From contig NZ_FOVP01000009.1 in NCBI RefSeq assembly GCF_900115165.1, forward strand, positions 62,001-126,000: a DNA stretch of 64,000 nt, given 5' to 3'. A model generated the notes under the pieces. It did not search any database. It was given only the letters and a program-made list of their open reading frames with translations, and was not told the origin of the DNA. This document shows, in pieces, positions 25,966 through 34,342 of the stretch (the first letter of the stretch is position 1; the number at the start of each line of letters is the position of its first letter). This stretch comes from Roseovarius lutimaris (GTDB lineage: Bacteria; Pseudomonadota; Alphaproteobacteria; Rhodobacterales; Rhodobacteraceae). The position numbers and the translations under genes were made by a program.

Positions 25966-27276
25966 ATGAACATGCAAGTCAGCACCGGCGTTCAGCCCCC
26001 CCCGCCCCCAAGCAGCATCGAGGACATGCAGCTCCCGGTGGTGATGATGCGGGATATCCTGCTCAAGACCATGTTCCGCAAGAATCTTGATCTAGTAACC
26101 GAAGTCGCCGCCGCCATCTGTTTGCCGCGCGCGGTGACGCAGGAACTGATCGACATGGCGCGGGTCCAGAAACTGCTTGAGGCGACGGGGACCCTTAGCG
26201 CGAATGCGGGCGCCGAAATGGGCTATCAGCTGACCGATGCGGGCAAATCCCGCGCACTTGATGCGCTGAGCCAGTCGGAATATTTCGGCGCCATGCCGGT
26301 GCCCCTGGCGGTCTATCGTGAGCAGGTCAAGCGCCAGTCGATCCGCAACATCCAGATCACCCGTGATCAGCTGACCAATGCGATGGGGCACCTGATCCTG
26401 CCCAACAGCCTTCTGGATCACCTCGGTCCGGCGGTAAGTGCCGGGCGCTCGATCCTGATGTATGGCCCGCCGGGCAACGGGAAATCAAGTATTTCCAACG
26501 GTATACGCGATGCGATGGGCGACAGGATCTATGTGCCGCGCGCGATTGAATATTCCGGTCAGGTGATCACCGTCTATGATCCGATCGTGCATTCTTCGGC
26601 CGAGGTCGAGGTCGATGACCCCAATTCCCTGCGTCGTCGGCGCACCTTTGACACGCGCTATGTGCGTTGCGAACGCCCGACCGTGATCACCGGCGGTGAA
26701 CTGAGCCTGTCGATGCTTGATCTGGTCTATAACCCCACCGCGCGCACCTATCAGGCGCCGCTTCAGCTTAAATCAACCGGCGGCATCTTTATCGTGGATG
26801 ACCTTGGCCGTCAGGCCGAACCGCCGCAAAGCCTTGTGAACCGCTGGATCGTTCCGCTTGAAGAAAGCAAGGATATCCTTGCCTTGCAATCGGGCGAGAA
26901 ATTCGAGGTGCCGTTTGACACGCTGGTGATCTTTTCGACCAACTTCCACCCCAACGAGATTTTCGACAAGGCCGCCCTGCGCCGGATTTTCTACAAGATC
27001 AAGATCGACGGGCCATGTCAGCAGGATTTCCTGAAAATCTTTGCCATGGTGGCGCGCAAGAAGGGCATGCCGCTGGACGAGGCGGCGCTGATCCATCTGA
27101 TCAAGGAAAAATATCCGACCATCGACAATGTCTATGCCAATTATCAGCCGGTCTTTCTGATCGACCAGATGATCTCGATCTGCGAATTCGAGGGCATTCC
27201 TTATCAGATGTCACCCGACTTGCTTGACCGGGCCTGGGCCAACATGTTCGTCAAAGAAGAAGAAATCATTCACTGA
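25966..27276 (+). CDS. uncharacterised AAA+ ATPase linked to the tad locus
   Basis: A 436-residue protein. Residues 1-160 begin with a poly-proline segment and continue as a helical, possibly winged-helix region without recognised motif. Residues 160-436 are an AAA+ domain: Walker A GPPGNGKSS at 167-175, Walker B GGIFIVDD at 272-279, sensor-1 asparagine at about 326 (VIFSTN) and an arginine pair at 339-340 as possible finger. All catalytic residues are intact. The protein is cytoplasmic. I know similar genes beside alphaproteobacterial tad loci but no assigned role; a chaperone or remodelling factor for the pilus machine is an inference from position. The ribosome-binding site is weak and a separate promoter is possible. 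Confidence 0.85.
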   Translation: MNMQVSTGVQPPPPPSSIEDMQLPVVMMRDILLKTMFRKNLDLVTEVAAAICLPRAVTQELIDMARVQKLLEATGTLSANAGAEMGYQLTDAGKSRALDALSQSEYFGAMPVPLAVYREQVKRQSIRNIQITRDQLTNAMGHLILPNSLLDHLGPAVSAGRSILMYGPPGNGKSSISNGIRDAMGDRIYVPRAIEYSGQVITVYDPIVHSSAEVEVDDPNSLRRRRTFDTRYVRCERPTVITGGELSLSMLDLVYNPTARTYQAPLQLKSTGGIFIVDDLGRQAEPPQSLVNRWIVPLEESKDILALQSGEKFEVPFDTLVIFSTNFHPNEIFDKAALRRIFYKIKIDGPCQQDFLKIFAMVARKKGMPLDEAALIHLIKEKYPTIDNVYANYQPVFLIDQMISICEFEGIPYQMSPDLLDRAWANMFVKEEEIIH

Positions 27277-27291
27277 GCCGTGCCGGGCCTT

Positions 27292-27351
27292 CGTAGGGTG
27301 GGTGAAACCCACGCGCGATCCCGGTCATGCGTGGGTTTCACCCACCCTACG
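27292..27351. repeat. perfect 23-bp inverted repeat, REP-like
   Basis: Arms at 27292-27314 and 27329-27351 are exact reverse complements separated by 14 bases. Each arm is itself partly palindromic (GGGTGAAACCC). The GTAGGGTGGGT...ACCCACCCTAC pattern resembles extragenic palindromes seen in many proteobacteria. In RNA it would form a very strong hairpin at the 3-prime end of the AAA+ ATPase message, without a T-run. Confidence 0.85.
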
Positions 27352-27410
27352 GATCACCACACTGTCCGAGTTCTCTTTGCTTTGTGGCAAGGCGCGCCTA
27401 CCTTAGCGGC

Positions 27411-29819
27411 ATGATCCCCCTACCCGCCTGTTTCACCGATTGGTTTTCTGCCCGCGACTGGCAGCTTCACCCGCATCAGCACGACATGCTGGCGCGCGCA
27501 GATGCGCCCGCGACCCTGCTGATTGCGCCGACCGGCGGCGGCAAGACGCTGGCCGGCTTTCTGCCGACGCTGGTTGATCTGGCCGAGGGCAGGCACAGCG
27601 GCCTTCACACGCTTTACATCTCGCCGCTCAAGGCGCTTGCGGCAGATATAAAGCGCAATCTGACCGCACCAATAGAGGAAATGGGCCTTGCCATCCGGGT
27701 CGAGGATCGCACTGGCGACACCTCATCGCACACCAAACGCCGCCAACGCGCCGATCCGCCGCATATCCTTTTGACCACGCCCGAAAGTCTTGCCCTATTG
27801 GTGTCGTATGAGGATGCACCGCGCATTTTTGCCGGGCTGAAACGGGTGGTGATTGATGAAATCCACGCCCTCGCCGAAAGCAAGCGCGGCGATCAGCTTA
27901 TGCTGGCGCTGTCGCGGCTAGAGGCGCTTTGCCCCGGCCTGCGCCGCGTTGGTCTTTCGGCCACGGTCGAGGATCCGCCCGCCCTTGCCCGCTACCTTGC
28001 GCATGGTGCGCATCCCTGTGACATCCTGCTGGCCGATCCCGGCCCTGACCCGGACATTTCCATGCTTGAGGTCTCTGAGCCACCGCCCTGGTCGGGCGGT
28101 GGCGCCGCCTATGCGATCCCGGCGGTGCTTGATCAGATCAAGCGCCACAAGACCACGCTTATCTTTCACAACACCCGCGCGCAGGCGGAAATTTTCTTTC
28201 ATAATCTGTGGCTTGCCAATGACGACGCCCTACCGATCGCGGTTCATCACGGCAGTCTTGACCGGGCGCAGCGCAGCCGCATCGAGGCGGCAATGACGCG
28301 TGGCGAGTTGCGCGCGATCGTCTGCACCGGAAGCCTCGATCTCGGGATCGACTGGGGCGATGTCGATCTTGTCATTCAGGTTGGCGCACCCAAGACCGTC
28401 AAGCGTCTGGTGCAGCGGATCGGACGCGCCAATCACCGCTACAACGCGCCGTCCAAGGCGCTTTTGGTGCCCGCCAACCGCTTTGAGGTGGTCGAATGTC
28501 TGGCCGCGCTTCAGGCGGTGCGCGATCATGATCTTGATGGCGAGACGCGCGGGCCGGGGCCGCGCGACGTACTGTGCCAACATCTCCTGATTCGGGCCTG
28601 TACCGGGCCGTTTGACGCCGATGAGCTATTCAACGAGGTCACTGGCGTGGGCGCCTATGCGGGTCTGCCACGGGCCGAATTTGACGCCTGCCTGACGTTT
28701 TGCGCGACCGGCGGCTATGCCCTGCGCGCCTATGACCAATGGCAACGCCTGTTGCAGCGCGACGATGGGCAATGGCAATTGCGCGACCCGCGCAGCGCGC
28801 GCCTGATCCGCATGAACATCGGCACCATTCAGGACAGCGATACCCTCAAGGTGCGGATGAAACGCGCGCGCGGGGGCAGGCCGCTTGGCGAGGTCGAAGA
28901 AGCCTTTGCCGCCACCCTAAGCCCCGGTGACACCTTCCTGATCGGCGGGCAGATCGTGCGGTTTGAAAGCCTGCGCGAGATGGTGGTCGAGGTCAGCCGC
29001 GATGCGGGCCGCAAGCCGAAGATCGCCACCTTCATGGGCACCAAATTCGCCACCTCGACCCAGCTTTCAGAGCGTATTCTCGGGCTTCTGGCACAGCCCG
29101 ACTGGCCCGATTTGCCAGCGGGCATCCGCGACTGGCTGCACCTGCAACGGCGGGTGTCCGAGATGCCAAAAGCAGGGCATCTACTGATTGAAAGCTTTGC
29201 CCATGACGGGCGCGAACAGACCTGTATTTACGGCTTTGCCGGGCGCAATGCGCAGCAAACCCTTGGCCTTTTGATCACCAAGCGGATGGAAGAGCTTGGC
29301 CTTGCGCCGCTGGGGTTTGTGGCCACGGATTACGCCACGCTGATCTGGGGGCTTGAGGCGGTGACAGATGCGGCACCGCTGTTTGACGCCGCAAGTCTGC
29401 GCGCCGGGTTCGAGAGCTGGCTTATGGGCAACGCGGTGATGAAGCGCACGTTCCGGGCCTCGGCGACGATTGCGGGCCTCATTCAACGCAATAGCCCGAG
29501 CACACGCAAAAGCGGGCGACAGGCGACGATGTCGTCGGATATTCTCTATGACACGCTGGCGAAATATGACCCCGGCCACCTGTTGCTGGAGATCACCCGG
29601 CAAGAGGCGATGCGCGGGCTGGTCGATTTTGGCCGGATCGAAGAGATGCTGGCGCGGGTCGATGGCCGGATCAGCCACAGACGCCTGGCACGGGTAAGCC
29701 CGCTTGCCGCACCGCTGTTGCTTGAGGCCGGGCGCACCCCGGTCAAAGGCGCGGCGGAAGAGCGGCTGTTGGCCGAGGAAACCGCGCGCCTGATGCAGGC
29801 GGCCGGGCTGGCGGGGTGA
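27411..29819 (+). CDS. Lhr-type DEXH helicase, ligase-associated DNA damage response
   Basis: An 802-residue superfamily 2 helicase. Visible motifs: Walker A APTGGGKTLAGF, DEIH box (VVIDEIHALAESKRGDQ), SAT (LSATVEDP), and the C-terminal helicase block with TGSLDLGIDWGDVDLV and QRIGRANHR. The extended Lhr C-terminal winged-helix region follows. The protein belongs to the short bacterial Lhr group found with a DNA ligase, a metallo-beta-lactamase exonuclease and PdeM. Only the PdeM partner is present here. I chose the ATG at 27411; the long in-frame extension upstream overlaps the inverted repeat. Confidence 0.93.
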   Translation: MIPLPACFTDWFSARDWQLHPHQHDMLARADAPATLLIAPTGGGKTLAGFLPTLVDLAEGRHSGLHTLYISPLKALAADIKRNLTAPIEEMGLAIRVEDRTGDTSSHTKRRQRADPPHILLTTPESLALLVSYEDAPRIFAGLKRVVIDEIHALAESKRGDQLMLALSRLEALCPGLRRVGLSATVEDPPALARYLAHGAHPCDILLADPGPDPDISMLEVSEPPPWSGGGAAYAIPAVLDQIKRHKTTLIFHNTRAQAEIFFHNLWLANDDALPIAVHHGSLDRAQRSRIEAAMTRGELRAIVCTGSLDLGIDWGDVDLVIQVGAPKTVKRLVQRIGRANHRYNAPSKALLVPANRFEVVECLAALQAVRDHDLDGETRGPGPRDVLCQHLLIRACTGPFDADELFNEVTGVGAYAGLPRAEFDACLTFCATGGYALRAYDQWQRLLQRDDGQWQLRDPRSARLIRMNIGTIQDSDTLKVRMKRARGGRPLGEVEEAFAATLSPGDTFLIGGQIVRFESLREMVVEVSRDAGRKPKIATFMGTKFATSTQLSERILGLLAQPDWPDLPAGIRDWLHLQRRVSEMPKAGHLLIESFAHDGREQTCIYGFAGRNAQQTLGLLITKRMEELGLAPLGFVATDYATLIWGLEAVTDAAPLFDAASLRAGFESWLMGNAVMKRTFRASATIAGLIQRNSPSTRKSGRQATMSSDILYDTLAKYDPGHLLLEITRQEAMRGLVDFGRIEEMLARVDGRISHRRLARVSPLAAPLLLEAGRTPVKGAAEERLLAEETARLMQAAGLAG

Positions 29820-29915
29820 TCGCGGCACTTGGCGCGGCCGCCTGTCAGGGCGGACAAGCACGCCCGATGACGCGCCGCCCTTGCAATGACGCGCGCATCG
29901 CGCCACCAAGGAGAT

Positions 29916-30596
29916 ATGGACGGTTATTCTTTCACCCTTGCCGGCGCAGAGTTGACGGCGCTGGCCTCGGGCGCACTTTATTGGGATGCGCCGAATTTGC
30001 TTTGTGTGTCGGATCTTCACCTTGGCAAGGCCGAGCGGCGCGCGCGATTGGGCGAACCACCGCTGCCGCCCTATGAAACCCGCGATACGCTAGGTCGGCT
30101 GGAAAGTGATCTGCGCCAGACCGGGGCCGGCACGGTGATCTGCCTTGGCGACAGCTTTGACGATAGCGCGGCGGCCGCCGCCCTGCCCGAGGCGGAAAAG
30201 CTCTGGATTTCCAAGCTTCAGGCCGGGCGGCGTTGGGTCTGGATCGAGGGCAATCACGATCCCGGTCCGGTCGATCTGGGCGGCACGCATATGACCGAAT
30301 TGCCGGTGCCGCCGCTGGTATTTCGCCATATCGCCCGGTCCGGCCAGAGCGGCGAGGTGTCGGGGCATTATCATCCCAAGGTGCGGCTTGCGCTGCGCGG
30401 GCGCAGCCTGAGTCGCCCGGCGTTTCTGCTCGATAGCAATCGCGTGATCCTGCCGGCCTATGGCACCTATACCGGCGGGCTATTCAGCCATGATGCGACG
30501 CTGACGTCGCTGATGCGCCCCGATGCTCTGGCGATTCTGACGGGGCCGATGGTGCATGCCACACCGATGCCGCGCAGGGCCATTCTTCGGCTCTGA
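29916..30596 (+). CDS. pdeM: ligase-associated DNA damage response endonuclease PdeM
   Basis: A 226-residue calcineurin-like metallophosphoesterase. Metal-binding motifs are visible in order: CVSDLHLGKAERRA (DxH), CLGDSFDD, EGNHDPG and SGHYHPK. This family accompanies the Lhr-type helicase and is thought to act as a nuclease in DNA repair. The start at 29916 has AAGGAG only two bases upstream, an unusually tight spacing; the ATG at 29886 is the alternative, but the N-terminus MDGYSFTLAG matches the family better. It lies 96 bases after the helicase gene. Confidence 0.88.
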   Translation: MDGYSFTLAGAELTALASGALYWDAPNLLCVSDLHLGKAERRARLGEPPLPPYETRDTLGRLESDLRQTGAGTVICLGDSFDDSAAAAALPEAEKLWISKLQAGRRWVWIEGNHDPGPVDLGGTHMTELPVPPLVFRHIARSGQSGEVSGHYHPKVRLALRGRSLSRPAFLLDSNRVILPAYGTYTGGLFSHDATLTSLMRPDALAILTGPMVHATPMPRRAILRL

Positions 30597-30610
30597 CAGG
30601 CCGCCTCGTC

Positions 30611-31420
30611 TCACTCAAGCAGCCCCGCCGCCGTGAGGCGCGGGCGGTACTTGCGGCTGACCGGGACGCGATCGCCGTTGCGCAGGATCACGAAGGTCTT
30701 GTTGGCGCCCACCTGCTCGACCCCGACCACCGCAGACAGCGCCACCCAATGCGAGCGGTGGGTCCAAAGACCCTTGATCGGGTCCATTTCATCAACCGCA
30801 TCGCCAAGCCGAAGGCGCAGCGTTTCAACCCCGCGATCGGTTGCCACCTCAACGAAATGGTCATTGGCCGAGAGATGTATGATTTCGCCCCCATCCAACG
30901 CTGACAGCCGCCGATGCAGGCGCGGCTTTGGCAGGTCTTCGCCCGTCTCACGACGCCAATATCCAGAGGGTTTTTCCAAACCGATCTGACGGCGCAGGAT
31001 GAAGATGCCCCAGGCAATCACAAGGGTGTTGAAGGCAATACTTGGCAGGTGCAACTGCTCCGGCCCAAGAACCGGATCCATCCAGGCCCGAAGCCCCCAG
31101 ATCAACGGCGTCAGAAAAACACTGGCCATCACGCCTGCACCAAGATCAAACAGGATCGGGTGGCGCATCCCGCACACCGTCGCCATGGTGGCGCGACAAA
31201 AATAGGCGACCAACAAGCCGCTGAAAATCGCGATACCCCAATAGGTGATCCGCGTCACAAGCGACATGGTTTCAAAGGTGCCGAATGGCCCGGCAATGAC
31301 CGCAATGGCAATCGAGGCCAGCACCGTAGAAAGGGTCACGGAGGAAAACAGAGTGGAAAACGTTTCCACCAAATGGTTTCGAAAGTCAGGCCAATTCAAC
31401 TCTATTCCCTTACGACACAT
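30611..31420 (-). CDS. membrane-anchored LytTR-family transcription regulator
   Basis: About 269 residues (ATG at 31420; a GTG two codons earlier is equally possible). The N-terminal half has four hydrophobic segments (about residues 25-155). The C-terminal about 100 residues are a LytTR DNA-binding domain (GGEIIHLSANDHFVEVAT, then LWTHRSHWVALSAVVGV, then LRNGDRVPVSRKYR). Such one-component proteins sense a membrane or external signal and bind DNA directly; no histidine kinase is nearby. The ligand is unknown. A palindrome at 31469-31485 lies upstream of this gene and of the divergent thioesterase gene and is a candidate operator. Confidence 0.9.
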   Translation of the reverse strand: MCRKGIELNWPDFRNHLVETFSTLFSSVTLSTVLASIAIAVIAGPFGTFETMSLVTRITYWGIAIFSGLLVAYFCRATMATVCGMRHPILFDLGAGVMASVFLTPLIWGLRAWMDPVLGPEQLHLPSIAFNTLVIAWGIFILRRQIGLEKPSGYWRRETGEDLPKPRLHRRLSALDGGEIIHLSANDHFVEVATDRGVETLRLRLGDAVDEMDPIKGLWTHRSHWVALSAVVGVEQVGANKTFVILRNGDRVPVSRKYRPRLTAAGLLE

Positions 31421-31468
31421 TACCACTTATGCATGTATCAACCGTCACCCGGTATTCCAATAAATGAC

Positions 31469-31485
31469 AGTGACATCACGTCACT
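31469..31485. promoter_or_regulatory. palindrome between LytTR regulator and thioesterase
   Basis: AGTGAC-ATCAC-GTCACT has perfect 6-bp arms and a 5-base spacer. More GTCA/TGAC elements lie nearby (31444, 31465, 31491). The position in a 114-base divergent spacer fits an operator. Typical LytTR sites are direct rather than inverted repeats, so the cognate factor is uncertain. Confidence 0.4.
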
Positions 31486-31534
31486 TTATCGTCATCTTAA
31501 TGGCGTCACCCAAGCAATGGGAATTGTAGCCGGA

Positions 31535-31957
31535 ATGTCTCCTGACACTGAAGCCAGAATTCGCAACAGCTTTGCCGCACAAAGCATGATGCAGACCCTG
31601 GGCGCGACGCTTGGCGCCCTCGCGGCGGGCCATGTCGAAATCGAGGCGCCGATCCTGGCCACAAGCCGCCAGCAACACGGGTTTGGCCATGCCGGGCTGA
31701 CCTTTGCCATCGGCGACAGCGCGGCGGGCTATGCGGCGCTGTCGGTCATGCCCGAGGGCTTCGAGGTTCTGACCACCGAAATGAAAATCAACCTTTTGGC
31801 CCCGGCAAAGGGCGACGCCCTGATCGCGCGCGGTGCCGTGGTCAAGGCAGGGCGGCGGTTGGTGATCGTGCGCGCGGATGTGTTTGCGCTTGAGGGCGGG
31901 CAGGAAACCCATATCGCGATGATGACCGGCACGATGATGCCGGTGCCGGGCGCCTAG
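31535..31957 (+). CDS. PaaI-type hotdog-fold thioesterase
   Basis: A 140-residue protein of the hotdog fold. The core HGFGHAGLTFAIGDSAAGYAALSVMPEG matches the HGG..D-type motif of PaaI/YbgC acyl-CoA thioesterases, followed by TTEMKINLLAPAKGD. The substrate is unknown. I chose the ATG at 31535 (MSPDTEARIRNSF), which matches the usual N-terminus; ATG codons at 31517 and further upstream are possible. It lies divergently from the LytTR gene and 81 bases before murJ. Confidence 0.82.
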   Translation: MSPDTEARIRNSFAAQSMMQTLGATLGALAAGHVEIEAPILATSRQQHGFGHAGLTFAIGDSAAGYAALSVMPEGFEVLTTEMKINLLAPAKGDALIARGAVVKAGRRLVIVRADVFALEGGQETHIAMMTGTMMPVPGA

Positions 31958-32038
31958 TCCGGCGCGCGGCGCGCCCCCTTTCCCCGGTCTGCGCGATCCG
32001 CTAAGCCTGCGGGAACGCATTCAGCCAAAGGTCAGCCC

Positions 32039-33577
32039 ATGAAACCCGTCCGCCTGCTTACCGGTATCCTGACCGTCGGCGGCTGGACGCTGCTTAGTCG
32101 GATGTTGGGCTTTATCCGCGATGTGATGATTGCAAGCTATCTTGGCCCCGGTGTGATGATGGATAGCTTTGTCGCCGCCTTTCGTCTTCCGAATATGTTT
32201 CGCCGGTTCTTTGCCGAAGGCGCGTTCAATGCGGCCTTTGTGCCAATGTTTTCCAAGCGGCTTGAGGCCGATGAAGACCCGTTTGGCTTTGCATCGCTGG
32301 CGCTCTCGGGGCTGGGGCTTGTGCTCTTGGCGCTGACCGGCTTGGCGCTGGTCTTTATGCCCGCGCTTGTCTGGGCCACGGCCGAGGGGTTTGTGGGCGA
32401 TCAACGCTTTGATATCACCGTTGATTTCGGGCGCATCGTGTTTCCCTATATTCTGTTCATCTCGCTTGCCGCCCTGCTGTCCGGGGCGCTGAATGCCGCC
32501 GGGCGCTTTGCCGCCGCCGCCGCCGCGCCCGTGCTGTTGAATGTGATGCTGATCGCCGCCATGGCCGTGGCGGCCCTGCTGGGGGGCAAGGTCGCCCTCG
32601 CGCTGGTCTGGGCCATTCCCTTTGCCGGCGTGGCCCAACTTGTGCTGGTCTGGCAGGCGGCGCGCCGCGCGGGCCTGCATATCCGCCCGGTGCGCCCGCG
32701 CTGGACGCCTGCGATGTCGCAACTGGTGCGGGTTGCCGTGCCCGCCGCCCTTGCCGGGGGGGTGATGCAGGTCAACCTTCTGGTCGGTCAGCAGGTTGCA
32801 TCGAACTACGACAAGGCGGTGAGCTGGCTTTATTCCGCAGACCGGCTCTATCAATTGCCGCTTGGGGTGGTCGGCATCGCGGTCGGAATCGTCTTGCTGC
32901 CCGATCTGTCACGACGCCTGAAATCGGGCGACGAGGCGGGCGGGCGCAGGGCCCTGTCGCGGGCGGGCGAGTTGTCGCTTGCCTTGACCGTGCCCTGCGC
33001 CGTGGCGCTTGTGGTGATCCCGCTTCAGCTTGTGGCGGTGCTGTTTGAACGCGGCGCCTTTGGCAGCGACGACAGCGCGGCAACCGCGCTTGCGGTGGCG
33101 ATTTACGGGCTTGGCCTGCCCGCATTCGTGATGCAGAAAATCCTGCAACCGCTGTTTTTCGCCCGCGAAGACACCAAAAGCCCGTTTCGTTATGCGGTGG
33201 TGGCGATGCTCGTCAATGCGGCGCTTGCCATTGGTTTGGCGGTCTGGATCGGTTGGATCGCGGCGGCCTTTGCCACCACGCTGGCCGGCTGGGTCATGGT
33301 CTGGCAGTTGATGCGCGGCGCGCGCAGCTTTGGCGATGTGGCGCGGTTCGATGCGCAGTTTCATCGCCGAATCTGGCGGATCACCCTGGCCTCGGCCCTG
33401 ATGGGGGCGGTGCTTTGGGGCGGCGGCGTGGTGCTTGGCCCGCTGTTTGCGATTGGCGGCTGGCGTTGGCTCGCGCTTTTGGTGCTTTTGACGGCGGGGG
33501 GGCTGTCTTACGCTGCCTTCGGCCAGATGTTGGGCGCCTTCCGCCTGTCGGAAATCCGCAGCACCCTACGCCGGTAA
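32039..33577 (+). CDS. murJ: lipid II flippase MurJ
   Basis: A 512-residue polytopic membrane protein with about 14 hydrophobic segments. MurJ moves lipid II across the inner membrane for peptidoglycan synthesis. Family signatures include the N-terminus TLLSRMLGFIRDVMIASYLGPG, the stretch DSFVAAFRLPNMFRRFFAEGAFNAAFVP (read in parts), and QVASNYDKAVSWLYSADRLYQLPLGVVG further on. The R and D residues lining the central cavity are present. Length is normal. Confidence 0.97.
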   Translation: MKPVRLLTGILTVGGWTLLSRMLGFIRDVMIASYLGPGVMMDSFVAAFRLPNMFRRFFAEGAFNAAFVPMFSKRLEADEDPFGFASLALSGLGLVLLALTGLALVFMPALVWATAEGFVGDQRFDITVDFGRIVFPYILFISLAALLSGALNAAGRFAAAAAAPVLLNVMLIAAMAVAALLGGKVALALVWAIPFAGVAQLVLVWQAARRAGLHIRPVRPRWTPAMSQLVRVAVPAALAGGVMQVNLLVGQQVASNYDKAVSWLYSADRLYQLPLGVVGIAVGIVLLPDLSRRLKSGDEAGGRRALSRAGELSLALTVPCAVALVVIPLQLVAVLFERGAFGSDDSAATALAVAIYGLGLPAFVMQKILQPLFFAREDTKSPFRYAVVAMLVNAALAIGLAVWIGWIAAAFATTLAGWVMVWQLMRGARSFGDVARFDAQFHRRIWRITLASALMGAVLWGGGVVLGPLFAIGGWRWLALLVLLTAGGLSYAAFGQMLGAFRLSEIRSTLRR

Positions 33578-33582
33578 AGGCG

Positions 33583-34269
33583 TTATTCGTGGCGGATTTT
33601 AGCCCGGATTTTTGACCAGCCACCGGGGCTTAGGAAAAACGACGCCAGAAATCCGGTGCCAAAGCCCGACACATCCGCGATCCAGGTGCTGCTGCCGCCA
33701 AACACCAGGGCAAAGGTAAGCTGAAGCAACATCAGAATGCCGATCAGGCTAAAGGCGCGCGATTGTCTGGCGCCAAGCTGTCCCAGCCGGAGCCACATGA
33801 GATAGGTAAACCCGCCGATAAGGCCATAAACCCCCGGAAAGGCCCCGATAAGCCAAGGCTGATCGGTGACAAACAGCCCATAGACCGCCGCCCCCACGAC
33901 CGAGCACAGCACGAACAACACCAGCACCGCCCATTGACGAAACACCTCGCCGACGAATTTGCCCATCGCCAAGAGCAACACCCCCGAAAACAGCGCGTGG
34001 GTAAAGCTGCTATGGATAAAGGCATAGCTGAGAAAGCGGCGCAGATGTTCGGCGGGAAATATCTGATTTTGCAACATCCACGCCATGATGTCGCCGTTAA
34101 AGCCGTAATCCTCGATCGCGATACTGCGCCAGCCCACCGCCTCGGGGCCGCCGATCAGGCCGCGCGCGCCAAGCGAAAACATCGCCTCGACGCCGACGAT
34201 CACCAGAAACAGCGCCACCACCACCGGCGGAACCGGGTTGACGGGGCTTTCGTTTACGGGGTCTGACAT
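33583..34269 (-). CDS. rhomboid-fold membrane protein lacking catalytic residues
   Basis: A 228-residue protein with six hydrophobic segments and the rhomboid layout, including RRFLSYAFIHSSFTHALFSGVLLLAMG, the usual HxxxxHxxxN region in altered form. The GxSG catalytic loop is replaced by GAFPG (142-146), and the histidine of the last helix is replaced by D199 (ADVSGFGTGFL). It therefore looks like a pseudoprotease, comparable in principle to iRhoms and derlins, though database annotation would probably say rhomboid protease. The start at 34269 (MSDPVNESP) avoids a longer frame overlapping trpS. It is divergent from trpS. Confidence 0.85.
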   Translation of the reverse strand: MSDPVNESPVNPVPPVVVALFLVIVGVEAMFSLGARGLIGGPEAVGWRSIAIEDYGFNGDIMAWMLQNQIFPAEHLRRFLSYAFIHSSFTHALFSGVLLLAMGKFVGEVFRQWAVLVLFVLCSVVGAAVYGLFVTDQPWLIGAFPGVYGLIGGFTYLMWLRLGQLGARQSRAFSLIGILMLLQLTFALVFGGSSTWIADVSGFGTGFLASFFLSPGGWSKIRAKIRHE

Positions 34270-34342
34270 GCCTGCTCTCCTTGACGGGGCTTTGGCGCAT
34301 GGGTAAGCGAGGCGAGCGAAGAAATCCAGACGGAGATGACAA

